Origin: Gallaecimonas kandeliae | GTDB lineage: Bacteria > Pseudomonadota > Gammaproteobacteria > Enterobacterales > Gallaecimonadaceae | DNA length: 64,000 nt | Direction of reading: 5' to 3' | Assembly: GCF_030450055.1 (NCBI RefSeq) | Contig: NZ_CP118480.1 | Span: forward strand, 3,533,501-3,597,500 | In this document: positions 34,137 to 42,925 of the stretch, one piece after another | Layout: each line of letters begins with the position of its first letter | Position numbering within the stretch: position 1 is the first letter of the stretch | The notes under the pieces: generated by a model | Database searches by the model: none | Told to the model about the DNA's origin: nothing | The model's input: the letters and a program-made list of their open reading frames with translations, nothing else | Made by a program: the position numbers and the translations under genes

Positions 34137-34760
34137 ATGAAGAAGATTGCACTTGCAGTGATACTCCTGGCCGGAACCTCAAGCCAGCTCCTCGCCCAGG
34201 GCGATGCCGACGCCGGCAAGGCCAAATCGGCGGTCTGCGCCGCTTGCCACGGCCCTGACGGCAACAGCCCCGTCGGCATGTACCCACGCCTGGCCGGCCA
34301 GCATGCCAGCTACATCATCAAGGAACTGCACGACCTCAAGAAGGGCATGGAGTCCGGCGGCAAGGACGGGCGCTACGATCCTGTGATGAGTTCCATGGCC
34401 GCCCCCCTTTCCGACCAGGACATGGCGGATCTGGCCGCCTACTTCTCCAGCCAGACCATGGCCGGCGGCACCACGCCCAAGGATGTGGTGAAGGCCGGGC
34501 ACAGGTTGTTCATGGGCGGCGACTTGGAACGGGGCATTCCCGCCTGCACCGCCTGCCACGGCCCCAGGGGCGACGGCCACAGCCTGGCACGCTTCCCCGA
34601 CATTTCCGGCCAGCACCCAGAGTACATCAAGACGCAGCTGGAGCGATTCCGCGCCGGCCAGCGCGCCAACGACCCCAACGGCATGATGCGCCAGGTGGCC
34701 GCCAAGCTCACCGACCAGGATATCGACATCCTCTCCAAATATCTGGCGGGCCTGCACTAA
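34137..34760 (+). CDS. Cytochrome c4 (dihaem c-type cytochrome)
   Basis: 207 residues with a signal peptide (about 1-20, [20 protein letters not shown]). Two haem sites: CAACH (about 37-41) and CTACH (about 138-142), with axial Met in each half (GMYPRL.., GMMRQV region). It is a periplasmic electron carrier that feeds terminal oxidases. Two homologous halves show the typical internal duplication. Next to engB, as in Shewanella and Vibrio. Confidence 0.95.
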   Translation: MKKIALAVILLAGTSSQLLAQGDADAGKAKSAVCAACHGPDGNSPVGMYPRLAGQHASYIIKELHDLKKGMESGGKDGRYDPVMSSMAAPLSDQDMADLAAYFSSQTMAGGTTPKDVVKAGHRLFMGGDLERGIPACTACHGPRGDGHSLARFPDISGQHPEYIKTQLERFRAGQRANDPNGMMRQVAAKLTDQDIDILSKYLAGLH

Positions 34761-34780
34761 GGCATTTGCCGAAGGATGAA

Positions 34781-34804
34781 AAGGCGCCAATTGGCGCCTT
34801 TTTT
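34781..34804 (+). terminator. Cytochrome c4 terminator
   Basis: AAGGCGCCAATTGGCGCCTT perfect palindrome, then TTTT. Confidence 0.9.
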
Positions 34805-34939
34805 GATAACTGTGATCCAACACGAAATTTTGGCAATGCCTTAACAATATGGCTTCAGTTGGGCTTGCACCCCCCTTACGTGAGCGTTAACTTGAGCGGC
34901 GTCGCAAGGTTTGCAGGGGTTGCCCACGGCACGGGCACC

Positions 34940-35232
34940 TCGACTCGAGGGAAACGGGAATAAGGTCAGGAAGGCCAGCATCGACAAACCTGTGGGAAAA
35001 GCGCTAATCAACCGAGAAAAAGGGGTAAGGCGACCATGATGGTCCCAAGCCTCCAGGGATGAGAAAGAAAGCGCCAGGAGCGGCGTAAAAATAATAACCA
35101 TGCAAGGAAGCTGGCAAAAAAAAAATGGAACCCGTTAGGCCGAAAAAAAACAATAACGGCCGGATACGATGGGAGCAGTGCCTGACTTAGGCACAAGAGA
35201 TGAGGCGATCGCAGTGAGCATCGCCTTTTTCT
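34940..35232 (+). ncRNA. csrC: CsrB/CsrC-family sponge RNA
   Basis: A ~300-nt non-coding stretch with ten GGA motifs between 34950 and 35174 (about 3.5 expected by chance). Several lie in loops: CAGGGATGAG and GCGCCAGGAGCGGCG resemble E. coli CsrC segments. It ends AGGCGAT/ATCGCCT (35203-35226) then TTTTTCTTT, close to the CsrC terminator. It lies between engB/cytochrome c4 and yihI, the same neighbourhood as csrC in E. coli. It would bind many CsrA dimers. Promoter and 5' end are unclear. Confidence 0.72.
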
Positions 35233-35262
35233 TTATCCGCCACTCCCGTAAAATAGCCCCCC

Positions 35263-35895
35263 ATGCAAGCGTGCCCCCTCTGTCACGGCCCAGTCGCGCC
35301 CTTCGGTGCGGACAAGCGCCGGCACTACTTCCAATGCCAAGACTGTGCCCTGGTGTCCGCCGACCCCGGCAGCCATCTGCAGCCGGAAGCCGAGAAAGCG
35401 CTCTACGATATCCATGACAACCAGCCCGGTGATCCCGGCTACCGCCGCTTCCTGTCCAGGTTGGCGACACCGCTGCTGGCAAGGCTGGCTCCCGGCAGCC
35501 AAGGGCTGGATTTCGGCTGTGGCCCTGGGCCGGCCCTGGCGGCCATGCTGGAGGAAGCGGGCATGGCGGTGGCGCTCTACGATCCCTACTATGCTGCGGA
35601 TCCGGCGCCGCTGCAGGCACAGTACGACTTCGTCACCAGCACCGAAGTGGTGGAACACTTCAACAGCCCGGCCGAAAGCTGGGCCCTGCTGGCCGGCCTG
35701 GTGAAACCCGGTGGCTGGCTGGGAGTGATGACCAAGCTGGTGATAGACCAAGACCGTTTTGCCAACTGGCATTACAAAAATGACCCCACCCATGTGAGCT
35801 TCCACAGCGAAGCCACCTTTGCCTGGTTAGCCGAACATTTCGGCTTCGACTGGCAGCGGGTGGATACCGATGTGATCCTGCTGCAAAAAAGGTAG
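35263..35895 (+). CDS. Class I SAM-dependent methyltransferase with zinc ribbon
   Basis: 210 residues. The N-terminus has CPLC and CQDC pairs that can hold zinc. Motif I is LDFGCGPGPAL (about 84-94), motif II DPYY, and motif IV TSTEVVEHF. The substrate is unknown; the zinc ribbon suggests a macromolecular target. It lies right after the Csr-type RNA and 6 bp before yihI, so the two form an operon. Confidence 0.87.
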   Translation: MQACPLCHGPVAPFGADKRRHYFQCQDCALVSADPGSHLQPEAEKALYDIHDNQPGDPGYRRFLSRLATPLLARLAPGSQGLDFGCGPGPALAAMLEEAGMAVALYDPYYAADPAPLQAQYDFVTSTEVVEHFNSPAESWALLAGLVKPGGWLGVMTKLVIDQDRFANWHYKNDPTHVSFHSEATFAWLAEHFGFDWQRVDTDVILLQKR

Positions 35896-35901
35896 GCAGA
35901 G

Positions 35902-36444
35902 ATGACCCGAATCAAGAAGACCCGCGCCCCCGGCAAACAAGGCACTGCCAAGAAAGTCGACACCGGCAACACCAAACTCAGCACCAGCAAGGGCAAGCGC
36001 CATAAGCTGGGCAACAAGTCCGGCAGCCGCCAGGGCAGCGTCGCCGCCAAGTCCACCCAAGGTGGCCAAGGCAAGGGCAAGGGCAAGGCCCAGGACAACC
36101 GCCTCGGCTCCACCAAACCGGTGACCCTGGTCAGCCCCAAGGCAGCCGAGGCGCCCAAGGCCAAGGTGGTGCCCAGCAAGGCCGCCAAGGCGCCCAAGCC
36201 CGCGGTCGTCGAACAGGACGCCCTGGCCAAGGCCACCCTGCTGGAGAGCCTGGAAAACGACGAGCGCCTCAACGCCCTGCTGGACCGCCTGGATGAAGGC
36301 GAGGAGCTGAGCGCCGAGGAAGAGAACTACGTCGAGGAGATGACCGGCCGCATCGAGAAGCTGATGACGGAACTGGGCATCAGCGACGACGAAGACGAAC
36401 TGATGGACGACATCGACTGGGATGACGAGGAACAGCCGGTATGA
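35902..36444 (+). CDS. yihI: Der GTPase-activating protein YihI
   Basis: 180 residues. The first ~95 are Lys/Gly/Ser rich and basic (KGKRHKLGNKSGSRQG); the C-terminal third is acidic (ISDDEDELMDDIDWDDEE). This split charge is typical of YihI, which stimulates the GTPase Der and so slows 50S maturation. The conserved SRQG region is present. It overlaps the DUF2489 gene by 4 bp (ATGA). Confidence 0.92.
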   Translation: MTRIKKTRAPGKQGTAKKVDTGNTKLSTSKGKRHKLGNKSGSRQGSVAAKSTQGGQGKGKGKAQDNRLGSTKPVTLVSPKAAEAPKAKVVPSKAAKAPKPAVVEQDALAKATLLESLENDERLNALLDRLDEGEELSAEEENYVEEMTGRIEKLMTELGISDDEDELMDDIDWDDEEQPV

Positions 36445-36881
36445 CCTGGCTGACCACCCTGGCCCTGCTGGGGGTTCTCGTCATCGCCGGCCTCGCCTTC
36501 TACCTCGGCAAGCTGCTGTTCATGGTCAAGGCCCAGCGCCAAAAGCGCGAGGCCGCCATCGCCGAGCGCAACGAGAAGCTGCTGTCCAGCATCCACATCA
36601 TCGCCCGCGCCATGCTGGAAGAGCAGTGCGACTTCTCCGAAGGCGCCATCCGCATCCGCAACCTGCTGGACCACCTGCACCCCTACAAGGCCTACGGCGA
36701 GCGCTTCCCGGCCCTGTTCGACCTTTATAAGCGGGTCAAGGATCTGCCCACCCACGAGGCCCGCAAGGAACTGGACAAGAAAGAGCTGCGCCGCCAGGAC
36801 CGCGAGCGGGAAGGCTGGGAGCGGGAGCTGAGCGATGCCATCAAGGCCGAGGCCGAGCTGCTCAAAGACCTTAGCCATTGA
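36441..36881 (+). CDS. DUF2489-family membrane protein
   Basis: 146 residues. One N-terminal helix (about 3-25, TTLALLGVLVIAGLAFYLGKLL) is followed by a charged helical cytoplasmic part with ARAMLEEQCDFSEGAIRI and a Lys/Glu-rich tail. The family always neighbours yihI and hemN in Vibrio, Shewanella and Aeromonas. Function unknown. Its TGA stop is part of the FNR-type box of hemN. Confidence 0.9.
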   Translation: MTWLTTLALLGVLVIAGLAFYLGKLLFMVKAQRQKREAAIAERNEKLLSSIHIIARAMLEEQCDFSEGAIRIRNLLDHLHPYKAYGERFPALFDLYKRVKDLPTHEARKELDKKELRRQDREREGWERELSDAIKAEAELLKDLSH

Positions 36882-36891
36882 GTCAGATCAA
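36878..36891. promoter_or_regulatory. FNR/EtrA-type box upstream of hemN
   Basis: TTGAGTCAGATCAA matches 9 of 10 bases of TTGAT-N4-ATCAA. Centred at 36884.5, it would activate a start near 36926, 25 bp before the hemN start codon. hemN is the anaerobic haem enzyme, a classic FNR target. Confidence 0.68.
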
Positions 36892-36904
36892 GTGAGCTTC
36901 CCGC

Positions 36905-36929
36905 CAAGGGCGCCATACTGGCGCCCTTG
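36905..36929 (+). terminator. Hairpin between DUF2489 and hemN
   Basis: CAAGGGCGCC ATACT GGCGCCCTTG, perfect 10-bp stem. The T-tract is weak (TTGCTAT), so it may only attenuate or may structure the hemN leader. Confidence 0.6.
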
Positions 36930-36950
36930 TTGCTATCTGGAGGCCGCCCC

Positions 36951-38309
36951 TTGCACTTCGACCCGGAGCTTATCCGCCGCTACGACATGGCGGCCCCCCG
37001 CTACACCTCCTACCCCACGGCCCTGAGCTTCACGGAGCAGATCCGCGGTGACCAGTGGCGCGCCGCCATCGCCTCGGCACCGTCGCGCCGGCTCAGCCTC
37101 TATGTGCATATCCCCTTCTGCCACCAGCTCTGCTATTACTGCGGCTGCAACAAGGTGGTGACCCGGCACAGCCACAAGGCGGACAACTACCTAGAGCACC
37201 TGGCCAAGGAGATCGCCTACCAGGCACCGCTGTTCAAGGATTTCGAGGTCCAGCACCTGCACCTGGGTGGCGGCACCCCCAGTTTCCTCAGCCAGGCGCA
37301 GATGACCCGGCTGATGGCGATGCTGCAGAGCCATTTCCGCTTCGCTCCCGGCTTCCACGGCGCCATAGAGGTGGACCCCAGGGCCCTGGCGGTGTCGGAC
37401 CTGGCCTGGCTGGCACAGCTTGGCTTCAACCGTCTCTCCATCGGCGCCCAGGACTTCAATCCCCAGGTCCAGCAGGCCATCAACAGGGTCCAGGATAGGG
37501 CCCATATAGAAGCCCTGATGACCGAGGCCAGGCGCCTCGGTTTCGGCTCCATCAACCTCGACTTCATCTACGGCCTGCCCTACCAGGACACCGCCAGTTT
37601 CGGCCAGACCCTGGACCAGGCCCTGGCTTTGCAGCCGGACCGCTTCTCCATCTTCAACTATGCCCACCTGCCGGCCCGTTTCCCGGCCCAGCGCAAGCTC
37701 AAGGAAGAGACACTGCCGAGCCCGGCCGAGAAGCTGCGCATCCAGGGCACCACCATCGAGAAGTTGACCGGGGCCGGCTACCGCTTCATCGGCATGGACC
37801 ACTTCGCCAGGAAAGACGATGAGCTGGCCATCGCCCAGCAAGAGGGGCGGCTGCACCGCAACTTCCAGGGCTACACCACGGACGGCGACTGTGAGTTGCT
37901 GGCCCTGGGGGTGTCGGCCATCTCCAAGGTAGGAGGACTCTACGTGCAAAACGAAAAGGACCTGAAGGCTTACCAGCAGGCCACCGACAGCCAGGGCCAT
38001 GCCCGCACCCAGGGCTACCAGATGAGCGAGGACGATCGCATCCGCGCCGCCGCCATCCACAGCCTGCTCTGCCGCTTCGCCCTGGATTGGCCTGTGTTGG
38101 ACGGCTTCTTTGGCATCGACAGCCGCAGCTATTTCCAGGAAGAGAGGGCCCTGCTGACCCCCTTCGTCCAGGACGGGCTGCTGGTGGAGGAAGAACAGGG
38201 GATCAAGATCACCGAAAGGGGGCGGCTGCTGGTGCGCACCATCGCCACCGCCTTCGACGCCCACTTGAAGAAACAGGTGCAGCAGCACCGCTTCTCGCGG
38301 GTGATCTAA
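36951..38309 (+). CDS. hemN: Oxygen-independent coproporphyrinogen III oxidase
   Basis: 452 residues. I choose TTG 36951 because GGAGG lies 7 bp upstream; no ATG fits. The radical-SAM cluster is CHQLCYYCGC with the HemN hallmark YVHIPFC before it, and GGGTPSFL and RRYDMAAPRYTSYPTA are as in the family. It decarboxylates coproporphyrinogen III to protoporphyrinogen IX without oxygen. The FNR-type box and hairpin upstream fit anaerobic control. Confidence 0.95.
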   Translation: MHFDPELIRRYDMAAPRYTSYPTALSFTEQIRGDQWRAAIASAPSRRLSLYVHIPFCHQLCYYCGCNKVVTRHSHKADNYLEHLAKEIAYQAPLFKDFEVQHLHLGGGTPSFLSQAQMTRLMAMLQSHFRFAPGFHGAIEVDPRALAVSDLAWLAQLGFNRLSIGAQDFNPQVQQAINRVQDRAHIEALMTEARRLGFGSINLDFIYGLPYQDTASFGQTLDQALALQPDRFSIFNYAHLPARFPAQRKLKEETLPSPAEKLRIQGTTIEKLTGAGYRFIGMDHFARKDDELAIAQQEGRLHRNFQGYTTDGDCELLALGVSAISKVGGLYVQNEKDLKAYQQATDSQGHARTQGYQMSEDDRIRAAAIHSLLCRFALDWPVLDGFFGIDSRSYFQEERALLTPFVQDGLLVEEEQGIKITERGRLLVRTIATAFDAHLKKQVQQHRFSRVI

Positions 38310-38310
38310 A

Positions 38311-38332
38311 AAAGGGGCCTCTTGGCCCCTTT
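38311..38332. terminator. Bidirectional terminator hemN / add
   Basis: AAAGGGGCC TCTT GGCCCCTTT, 9-bp stem between the convergent genes. Confidence 0.9.
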
Positions 38333-38335
38333 GTC

Positions 38336-39334
38336 TTATTGCTTGGCTTTGATCAGCGCCTGCTTGTCGGCCTCTGACAGGAAGCTCATGGCCAGGCCAT
38401 GGCGCTGGCAGGCCGCTATCTGCGCCGGGTTCAGCCCCGCCTTGGGCGCCGCCACTTCGTACTCAAAATCCAGCTCCACGGCGCTGACGCCGGGGTCGTC
38501 GGTGTTGAGGCTCACGGGTATGCCGTGTGCCAGGAAGGTGCGGATGGGGTGTACCTCGTAGCTGGCCACAGTGGAGGTGTGGATGTTGGAGGTCAGGCAG
38601 GACTCGATGCCGATGCCCTTCTCGGCCAGGTACGCCAGCAGGGCGGGATCTTCCACCGACTTGACGCCGTGGCCTATGCGCACAGCTCCCAACTCGCGCA
38701 GGGCGTGCCAGACCGACTCGGGGCCCGCCGCCTCACCGGCATGGACAGTGACCTGCAGGCCGGCGTCCTTGACCCGCTTGAAGTGGGGCTCGAAGAAGGG
38801 GCCGGGGAAGCCCAGCTCGTCGCCGGCCAGGTCGATGGCCACCAGCTTGTCCTTGTTGGCCAGGAGGGCGTCCAGCTCCAGCTGGCACTGCTCGGTGCCG
38901 AAGGTGCGGCTCATGATGCCGATGAGGTTGGTCTTGACCCCGAAGTCGCGGCTGCCCGCCGCCACGCCGGCGGCCACCGCCTCCACCACCCCTTGGGTGT
39001 CGAGCTTGTGGCTCATGGCCATATACCAGGGGCTGAAGCGCAGCTCCGTGTAGTCGATGCCGACCCGGGCCGCGTCCTCGACGTTCTCGTAGGCCACCCG
39101 GTAGCAGGCGTCCAGATCCCCCAGCACCTTGACCATCCAGTCCAGCTTGGCCAGGAAGGCCACCAGGCTGGGTTCGTTCTCGATGACATGGACATAGGGC
39201 TTCATGCCCGCCTCGTCTTGGGCCGGCAAGGGCACATTGAAACGGCGCGCCAAATCCAGGATGGTGGCGATGCGGACATTGCCGTCCAGGTGGCGGTGGA
39301 TATCCACCAGGGGAAAATTCTTATCAATCATCAC
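38336..39334 (-). CDS. add: Adenosine deaminase
   Basis: 332 residues. Zinc and catalytic motifs: DIHRHLDGN (His-x-His), TVHAGEAAG (His, Glu), IGHGVKS (His) and SLNTDDPGV (Asp-Asp). It converts adenosine and deoxyadenosine to inosine forms in purine salvage, in the cytoplasm. Length is as usual. It is divergent from the RMD1-family gene. Confidence 0.96.
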   Translation of the reverse strand: MMIDKNFPLVDIHRHLDGNVRIATILDLARRFNVPLPAQDEAGMKPYVHVIENEPSLVAFLAKLDWMVKVLGDLDACYRVAYENVEDAARVGIDYTELRFSPWYMAMSHKLDTQGVVEAVAAGVAAGSRDFGVKTNLIGIMSRTFGTEQCQLELDALLANKDKLVAIDLAGDELGFPGPFFEPHFKRVKDAGLQVTVHAGEAAGPESVWHALRELGAVRIGHGVKSVEDPALLAYLAEKGIGIESCLTSNIHTSTVASYEVHPIRTFLAHGIPVSLNTDDPGVSAVELDFEYEVAAPKAGLNPAQIAACQRHGLAMSFLSEADKQALIKAKQ

Positions 39335-39385
39335 GGTATCTGCCGCTTATGCTCTAATTAAGCCACAGTGTAACGGATGCACCCC

Positions 39386-40183
39386 ATGAGCCACAGCGCC
39401 TGCTTCAGTTATTGCCTGGGCAATCGTTTTAATCTGGAAAAACTGGCTCCCCTGCTGGCAGAGGAAGGCCAGAGCCAGCGATTCAAGGATGCCACCCTGG
39501 TCAGCCTGCATCAGGGACTGGCCTTTGCCTTCGATTATGGCGCCCTGGTCTGCTGGGGCCTGCCGCTTGACGATGTGCAGGCCCTCTGTGCCAGGCTGGC
39601 GCCTGCCGTGGAAGAGCCCCTGGCCAAGGCCCCCTTCGACGAGATCAGCTTCGCCCTCAACCGCCAGCTGGACCGGCTCCATATCCAGCATGACCACTTC
39701 CAACTGCCGGATGACGCCCCCCTGGCCAAGCTGGCCATCAGCCATGCCCTGGCCCAGTCGGTGGTGCTGGAGGCCTTCGAGCAGCAGGTGACGGTCAATA
39801 TCAGGGACACCGCCTTCATCCCCGAGGCCCTGGCGGAAAAAGGCCGGATCCGCCTGGGCCGGCGGCGCCTGGCCAAGCTGCGGGGCCGGCTGCACCTGGC
39901 CAAGAGCGAGGTCAACCTGCACTTCGATCTGCTGGACAAGCCGGAGTTCTTCTGGGACCACCCCGAGCTGGACCCCTACTACGATCTCAGCCGCGCCAAC
40001 CAGGAACTGGACAGCCGCCTGGCCATACTCAACAAGCGGCTGGAGGTGATAGGGGAACTGCTGGCGATACTGGCCGACGAGGAGCATCACCGCCACTCCA
40101 GCTTCCTGGAGTGGATCATCATCTGGCTGATCGTCATAGAGATACTGATCTTCGTCTTCCACGACTACCTCCGCTGGTTCTGA
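39386..40183 (+). CDS. RMD1/DUF155-family membrane protein
   Basis: 265 residues from ATG 39386 (an ATG at 39377 is possible). The RMD1 pattern is seen in FDYGALVCWGL, DHFQLPDD, LAISHALAQSVVLEAFE and SEVNLHFDLLDKPEFFWDHPELDPYY. A single C-terminal helix (about 243-262, WIIIWLIVIEILIFVFHDYL) anchors it. Homologues in fungi affect meiosis or mitochondrial translation; the bacterial role is unknown. It is 34 bp before epmA. Confidence 0.87.
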   Translation: MSHSACFSYCLGNRFNLEKLAPLLAEEGQSQRFKDATLVSLHQGLAFAFDYGALVCWGLPLDDVQALCARLAPAVEEPLAKAPFDEISFALNRQLDRLHIQHDHFQLPDDAPLAKLAISHALAQSVVLEAFEQQVTVNIRDTAFIPEALAEKGRIRLGRRRLAKLRGRLHLAKSEVNLHFDLLDKPEFFWDHPELDPYYDLSRANQELDSRLAILNKRLEVIGELLAILADEEHHRHSSFLEWIIIWLIVIEILIFVFHDYLRWF

Positions 40184-40217
40184 TGCGCTATCTTGTGCGC
40201 CCCCTAGGAGGTGTCCG

Positions 40218-41198
40218 ATGATCGACCAAAACTGGCAGCCCCAATGCTCCCTTGAGGCGCTCCGTCGCCGCGCCCAACTCTTTGCCGATATCCGCGCCTT
40301 CTTTGCCGAGCGGGGTGTCTTGGAAGTGGACACCCCCATCCTCTCCCAGGGCAGCATCTCGGACCCCCACATAGAGGTGATGACCAGCATCTACACTGGT
40401 CCCCTGGCGCCACAGGGCCTGACCCTCTATCTGCAAACCTCCCCCGAATTCGCCATGAAGCGGCTGCTGGCCGCGGGCTCTGGCCCCATCTACCAGTTGG
40501 GCAAGGTGTTTAGGAACGAAGAGGCGGGTCGGCGCCACAACAGCGAGTTCTGCATGCTGGAGTGGTACAGGCCGAGCCTCGACCATCACCAGTTGATGGA
40601 CGAAATAGCCGATCTGCTGGTGGCGGTGGCAGGCATGGACAGAAGCCGCATCGAGAAGCTCAGCTATCTGGCAGCCTTTGAGCGCAGCCTCGGCATCAAC
40701 CCGCACCGGGCGTCACTGGCCGAGCTCCAGGCCCTGGCCCAGCAGCACGCCGGTTATGGGGAAGTGGAAGAAGACAGGGACACCCTGCTGAACCTCTTGG
40801 TGAGTTTCGTCATCGAGCCCAGCCTGGGCACCGAAGGCCCTTGTTTTCTCTACGACTACCCGGCCAGCCAGGCGGCCCTGGCCCGCACCGCAGAGGATGA
40901 GCACGGCCATCAGGTGGCCTGCCGCTTCGAGCTGTTCATCAAGGGAGTGGAGCTGGCCAACGGCTATTTCGAATTGACCGACGCCGAAGAACAGCGCCGG
41001 CGCCTCTTGGCCGACGGCGAGACCCGCCGCGCCCTGGGCAGGCCCTACAACAACCCCGACCTGCGCCTGGCCGATGCCCTGGCCGCCGGCCTGCCGGATT
41101 GCGCCGGCGTGGCCCTAGGGGTGGACCGGCTGCTGATGGTGATCTTGGACGCCAAGGACATCAGCCAGGTGATGCCCTTTACCCTGGCCCGGGCTTAA
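40218..41198 (+). CDS. epmA: EF-P (R)-beta-lysine ligase
   Basis: 326 residues, RBS AGGAGG. It is a class II LysRS-like enzyme without the anticodon-binding domain. Motif 2 is GKVFRNEEAGRRHNSEF with LEWYRP, and motif 3 is GVALGVDRLLMV. It attaches beta-lysine to elongation factor P, which helps ribosomes at polyproline. Partner genes (epmB, efp) are not in this window. Confidence 0.96.
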   Translation: MIDQNWQPQCSLEALRRRAQLFADIRAFFAERGVLEVDTPILSQGSISDPHIEVMTSIYTGPLAPQGLTLYLQTSPEFAMKRLLAAGSGPIYQLGKVFRNEEAGRRHNSEFCMLEWYRPSLDHHQLMDEIADLLVAVAGMDRSRIEKLSYLAAFERSLGINPHRASLAELQALAQQHAGYGEVEEDRDTLLNLLVSFVIEPSLGTEGPCFLYDYPASQAALARTAEDEHGHQVACRFELFIKGVELANGYFELTDAEEQRRRLLADGETRRALGRPYNNPDLRLADALAAGLPDCAGVALGVDRLLMVILDAKDISQVMPFTLARA

Positions 41199-41268
41199 GC
41201 AATTTAGATGGCCTTGGCGCCACTGCTCCCGGTTGTTCAAGGTTGTCCTTTGCTTCGCTGGCCCGGGC

Positions 41269-41478
41269 CTAGGCGGCCTGGGCGCCTTTGAGCTGCTCGA
41301 CGCAGCGGTTCACTTCACTGACCACCCGCAACTTGTCGTTGCTGGGCCGGGAAGGGGGCTGCAGGCGCCCCTGCTGGAAGCGGAAGGCACCCACCCCCTG
41401 GATCCAGACGACACCTTCGAAATAGGCGGTGACATGCTTGGCCACCTGCTTAACGTGGTAATGAGGAAACTTACGCAC
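41269..41478 (-). CDS. Small hypothetical protein (69 aa)
   Basis: 69 residues from GTG 41478, with GAGGGG about 8 bp upstream. The sequence FPHYHVKQVAKHVTAYF, FEGVVWIQGVGAFRF and SEVNRCVEQLK has a sensible mix of residues for a small folded protein and no membrane helix. It is the only gene candidate in the 400-bp gap between epmA and rmuC. I do not know its family. Confidence 0.5.
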   Translation of the reverse strand: MRKFPHYHVKQVAKHVTAYFEGVVWIQGVGAFRFQQGRLQPPSRPSNDKLRVVSEVNRCVEQLKGAQAA

Positions 41479-41599
41479 AACCTGCCCCTCTGAAAAAGTC
41501 CGCCGCAGCTTAACGGCTGAAGATGACAGACGTATTGACCTGCAGCAGGCTTTGGGGTTCTCGGGGCTTTTCCGATCTGTGCGCTGGATCGGCTTCTTT

Positions 41600-42925
41600 T
41601 TACCGGTCCAGGGCCTGGGCCCGCTGCTTCATGGCCTCGGGGAGCTGTTTCTTGGCCTCCACCCCCAGTTCCAGCAGCATCTCGGTCTGGCGCACCAGGT
41701 TGCCCTTGCCGGAGGACAGTTTGCCCAGCGCCTCGCCGTAGCGCTTCTGGCTGTTGTCGATGGCGGCCCCCACCCGCTCCAGATCTTCGACGAAGCCCAC
41801 GAATTTTTCGTAGAGGGCGGCGGCCCGGCCGGCGATCTCCTGGGCGTTGCGGGACTGCTGCTCGTAGCTCCAGACCCGCTTGATGGTGCGCAGCACCACC
41901 AGCAGGTTGGTGGGGCTGACCAGCAAGATGTTCTTCTGCAGCGCTTCGGTGAAGAGGCTCTGGTCCGCTTCCATGGCGGCGAAGAAGGCGCTTTCGATGG
42001 GAATGAACATCAGCACATAGTCCAGGGCATTGATGCCCACCAGCCGCTCGTAGTCCTTGGCCCCCAGGCCACGGATATGCTGGCGCAACGCCTGGACATG
42101 CAGCCGCAGCGCCGCCTGGCGTTCCCCTTCGTCCTCGGCCGCGAAGTAGCGCTCGTAGGCCACCAGGGACACCTTGGAGTCGATGATGATGTCTTTCTGA
42201 TCGGGCAGGTGCACCACCACGTCGGGGATGAAGCGTTCGCCGCCCTGGTCCTTGAGATTGACCTGCACCTCGAACTCGTGGCCCTGGCGCAGGCCGGACT
42301 CTTCCAGCACCCGGTTCAGCACCATCTCGCCCCAGTTGCCCTGGAGCTTCTTGTCGCCCTTGAGAGCCCGGGTGAGGTTGTGGGCCTCTTCGCTCATCTG
42401 GCGGTTGAGTTCCTTGAGCGCCTTGAGCTCGTTCATCAGCCCCTGGCGCTGCAGGCGCTCGTTGTCGTAGACGCTGTCCACCTTCTTGTGAAAGTCCCCC
42501 AGCTGCTGGCGCAGCGGCCCCAGGATCTGCCCCAGGCTCTCGCTGCTCTGCTTGGAGAAGGCTTCCGCCTTCTGGTCGAAGATGCGCTGGGCCAGGTGCT
42601 GGAACTGCACCGACAGCCGCTGCTCGGCGTCCTGCAAGGCGGAGACCTTGCCCGCGGCCGCCTTCTGCTGCTCTTCGAGCCGCGCCTGGAGCTCGGCCCT
42701 GTGCTGCTGGCTCTGGGCAAAGAGGCGGCGGGTTTCTTCCAGGGTGTCAGCCTGGGCATCCCTTTCCGCCTGCAGCATCTCCAGCCGCTCGGCCTGGGCC
42801 TCAAGGCGGCTCTTGAGGCTGCTGTTGCTGAGGGCCAGGCGCTGGGCGCGCCACAGCACCAGCACCAGCACCAGGGCGAGGCCAGCCAGGCCGGCGGTCA
42901 ACCAGGGCCAGGGCAGGGCCGTCAT
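41600..42925 (-). CDS. rmuC: DNA recombination protein RmuC
   Basis: 441 residues. An N-terminal helix (about 6-24) leads into a coiled coil (about 30-150, Gln/Glu/Leu rich), then the RmuC core: GDKKLQGNWGEMVLNRVLEESGL, FIPDVVVHLPDQKDIIIDSK and MFIPIESAFFAAM. The core resembles restriction-endonuclease folds; the protein limits inversions at short inverted repeats. The start overlaps the end of the DHFR-like gene by 4 bp. Confidence 0.95.
   Translation of the reverse strand: MTALPWPWLTAGLAGLALVLVLVLWRAQRLALSNSSLKSRLEAQAERLEMLQAERDAQADTLEETRRLFAQSQQHRAELQARLEEQQKAAAGKVSALQDAEQRLSVQFQHLAQRIFDQKAEAFSKQSSESLGQILGPLRQQLGDFHKKVDSVYDNERLQRQGLMNELKALKELNRQMSEEAHNLTRALKGDKKLQGNWGEMVLNRVLEESGLRQGHEFEVQVNLKDQGGERFIPDVVVHLPDQKDIIIDSKVSLVAYERYFAAEDEGERQAALRLHVQALRQHIRGLGAKDYERLVGINALDYVLMFIPIESAFFAAMEADQSLFTEALQKNILLVSPTNLLVVLRTIKRVWSYEQQSRNAQEIAGRAAALYEKFVGFVEDLERVGAAIDNSQKRYGEALGKLSSGKGNLVRQTEMLLELGVEAKKQLPEAMKQRAQALDR

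Noticed and set aside
34861-34910. GacA/UvrY binding site before the Csr-type RNA
   Set aside because: CTTGCA-N5-TTACG is a direct and not an inverted arrangement, and matches the consensus TGTAAG-N6-CTTACA poorly.
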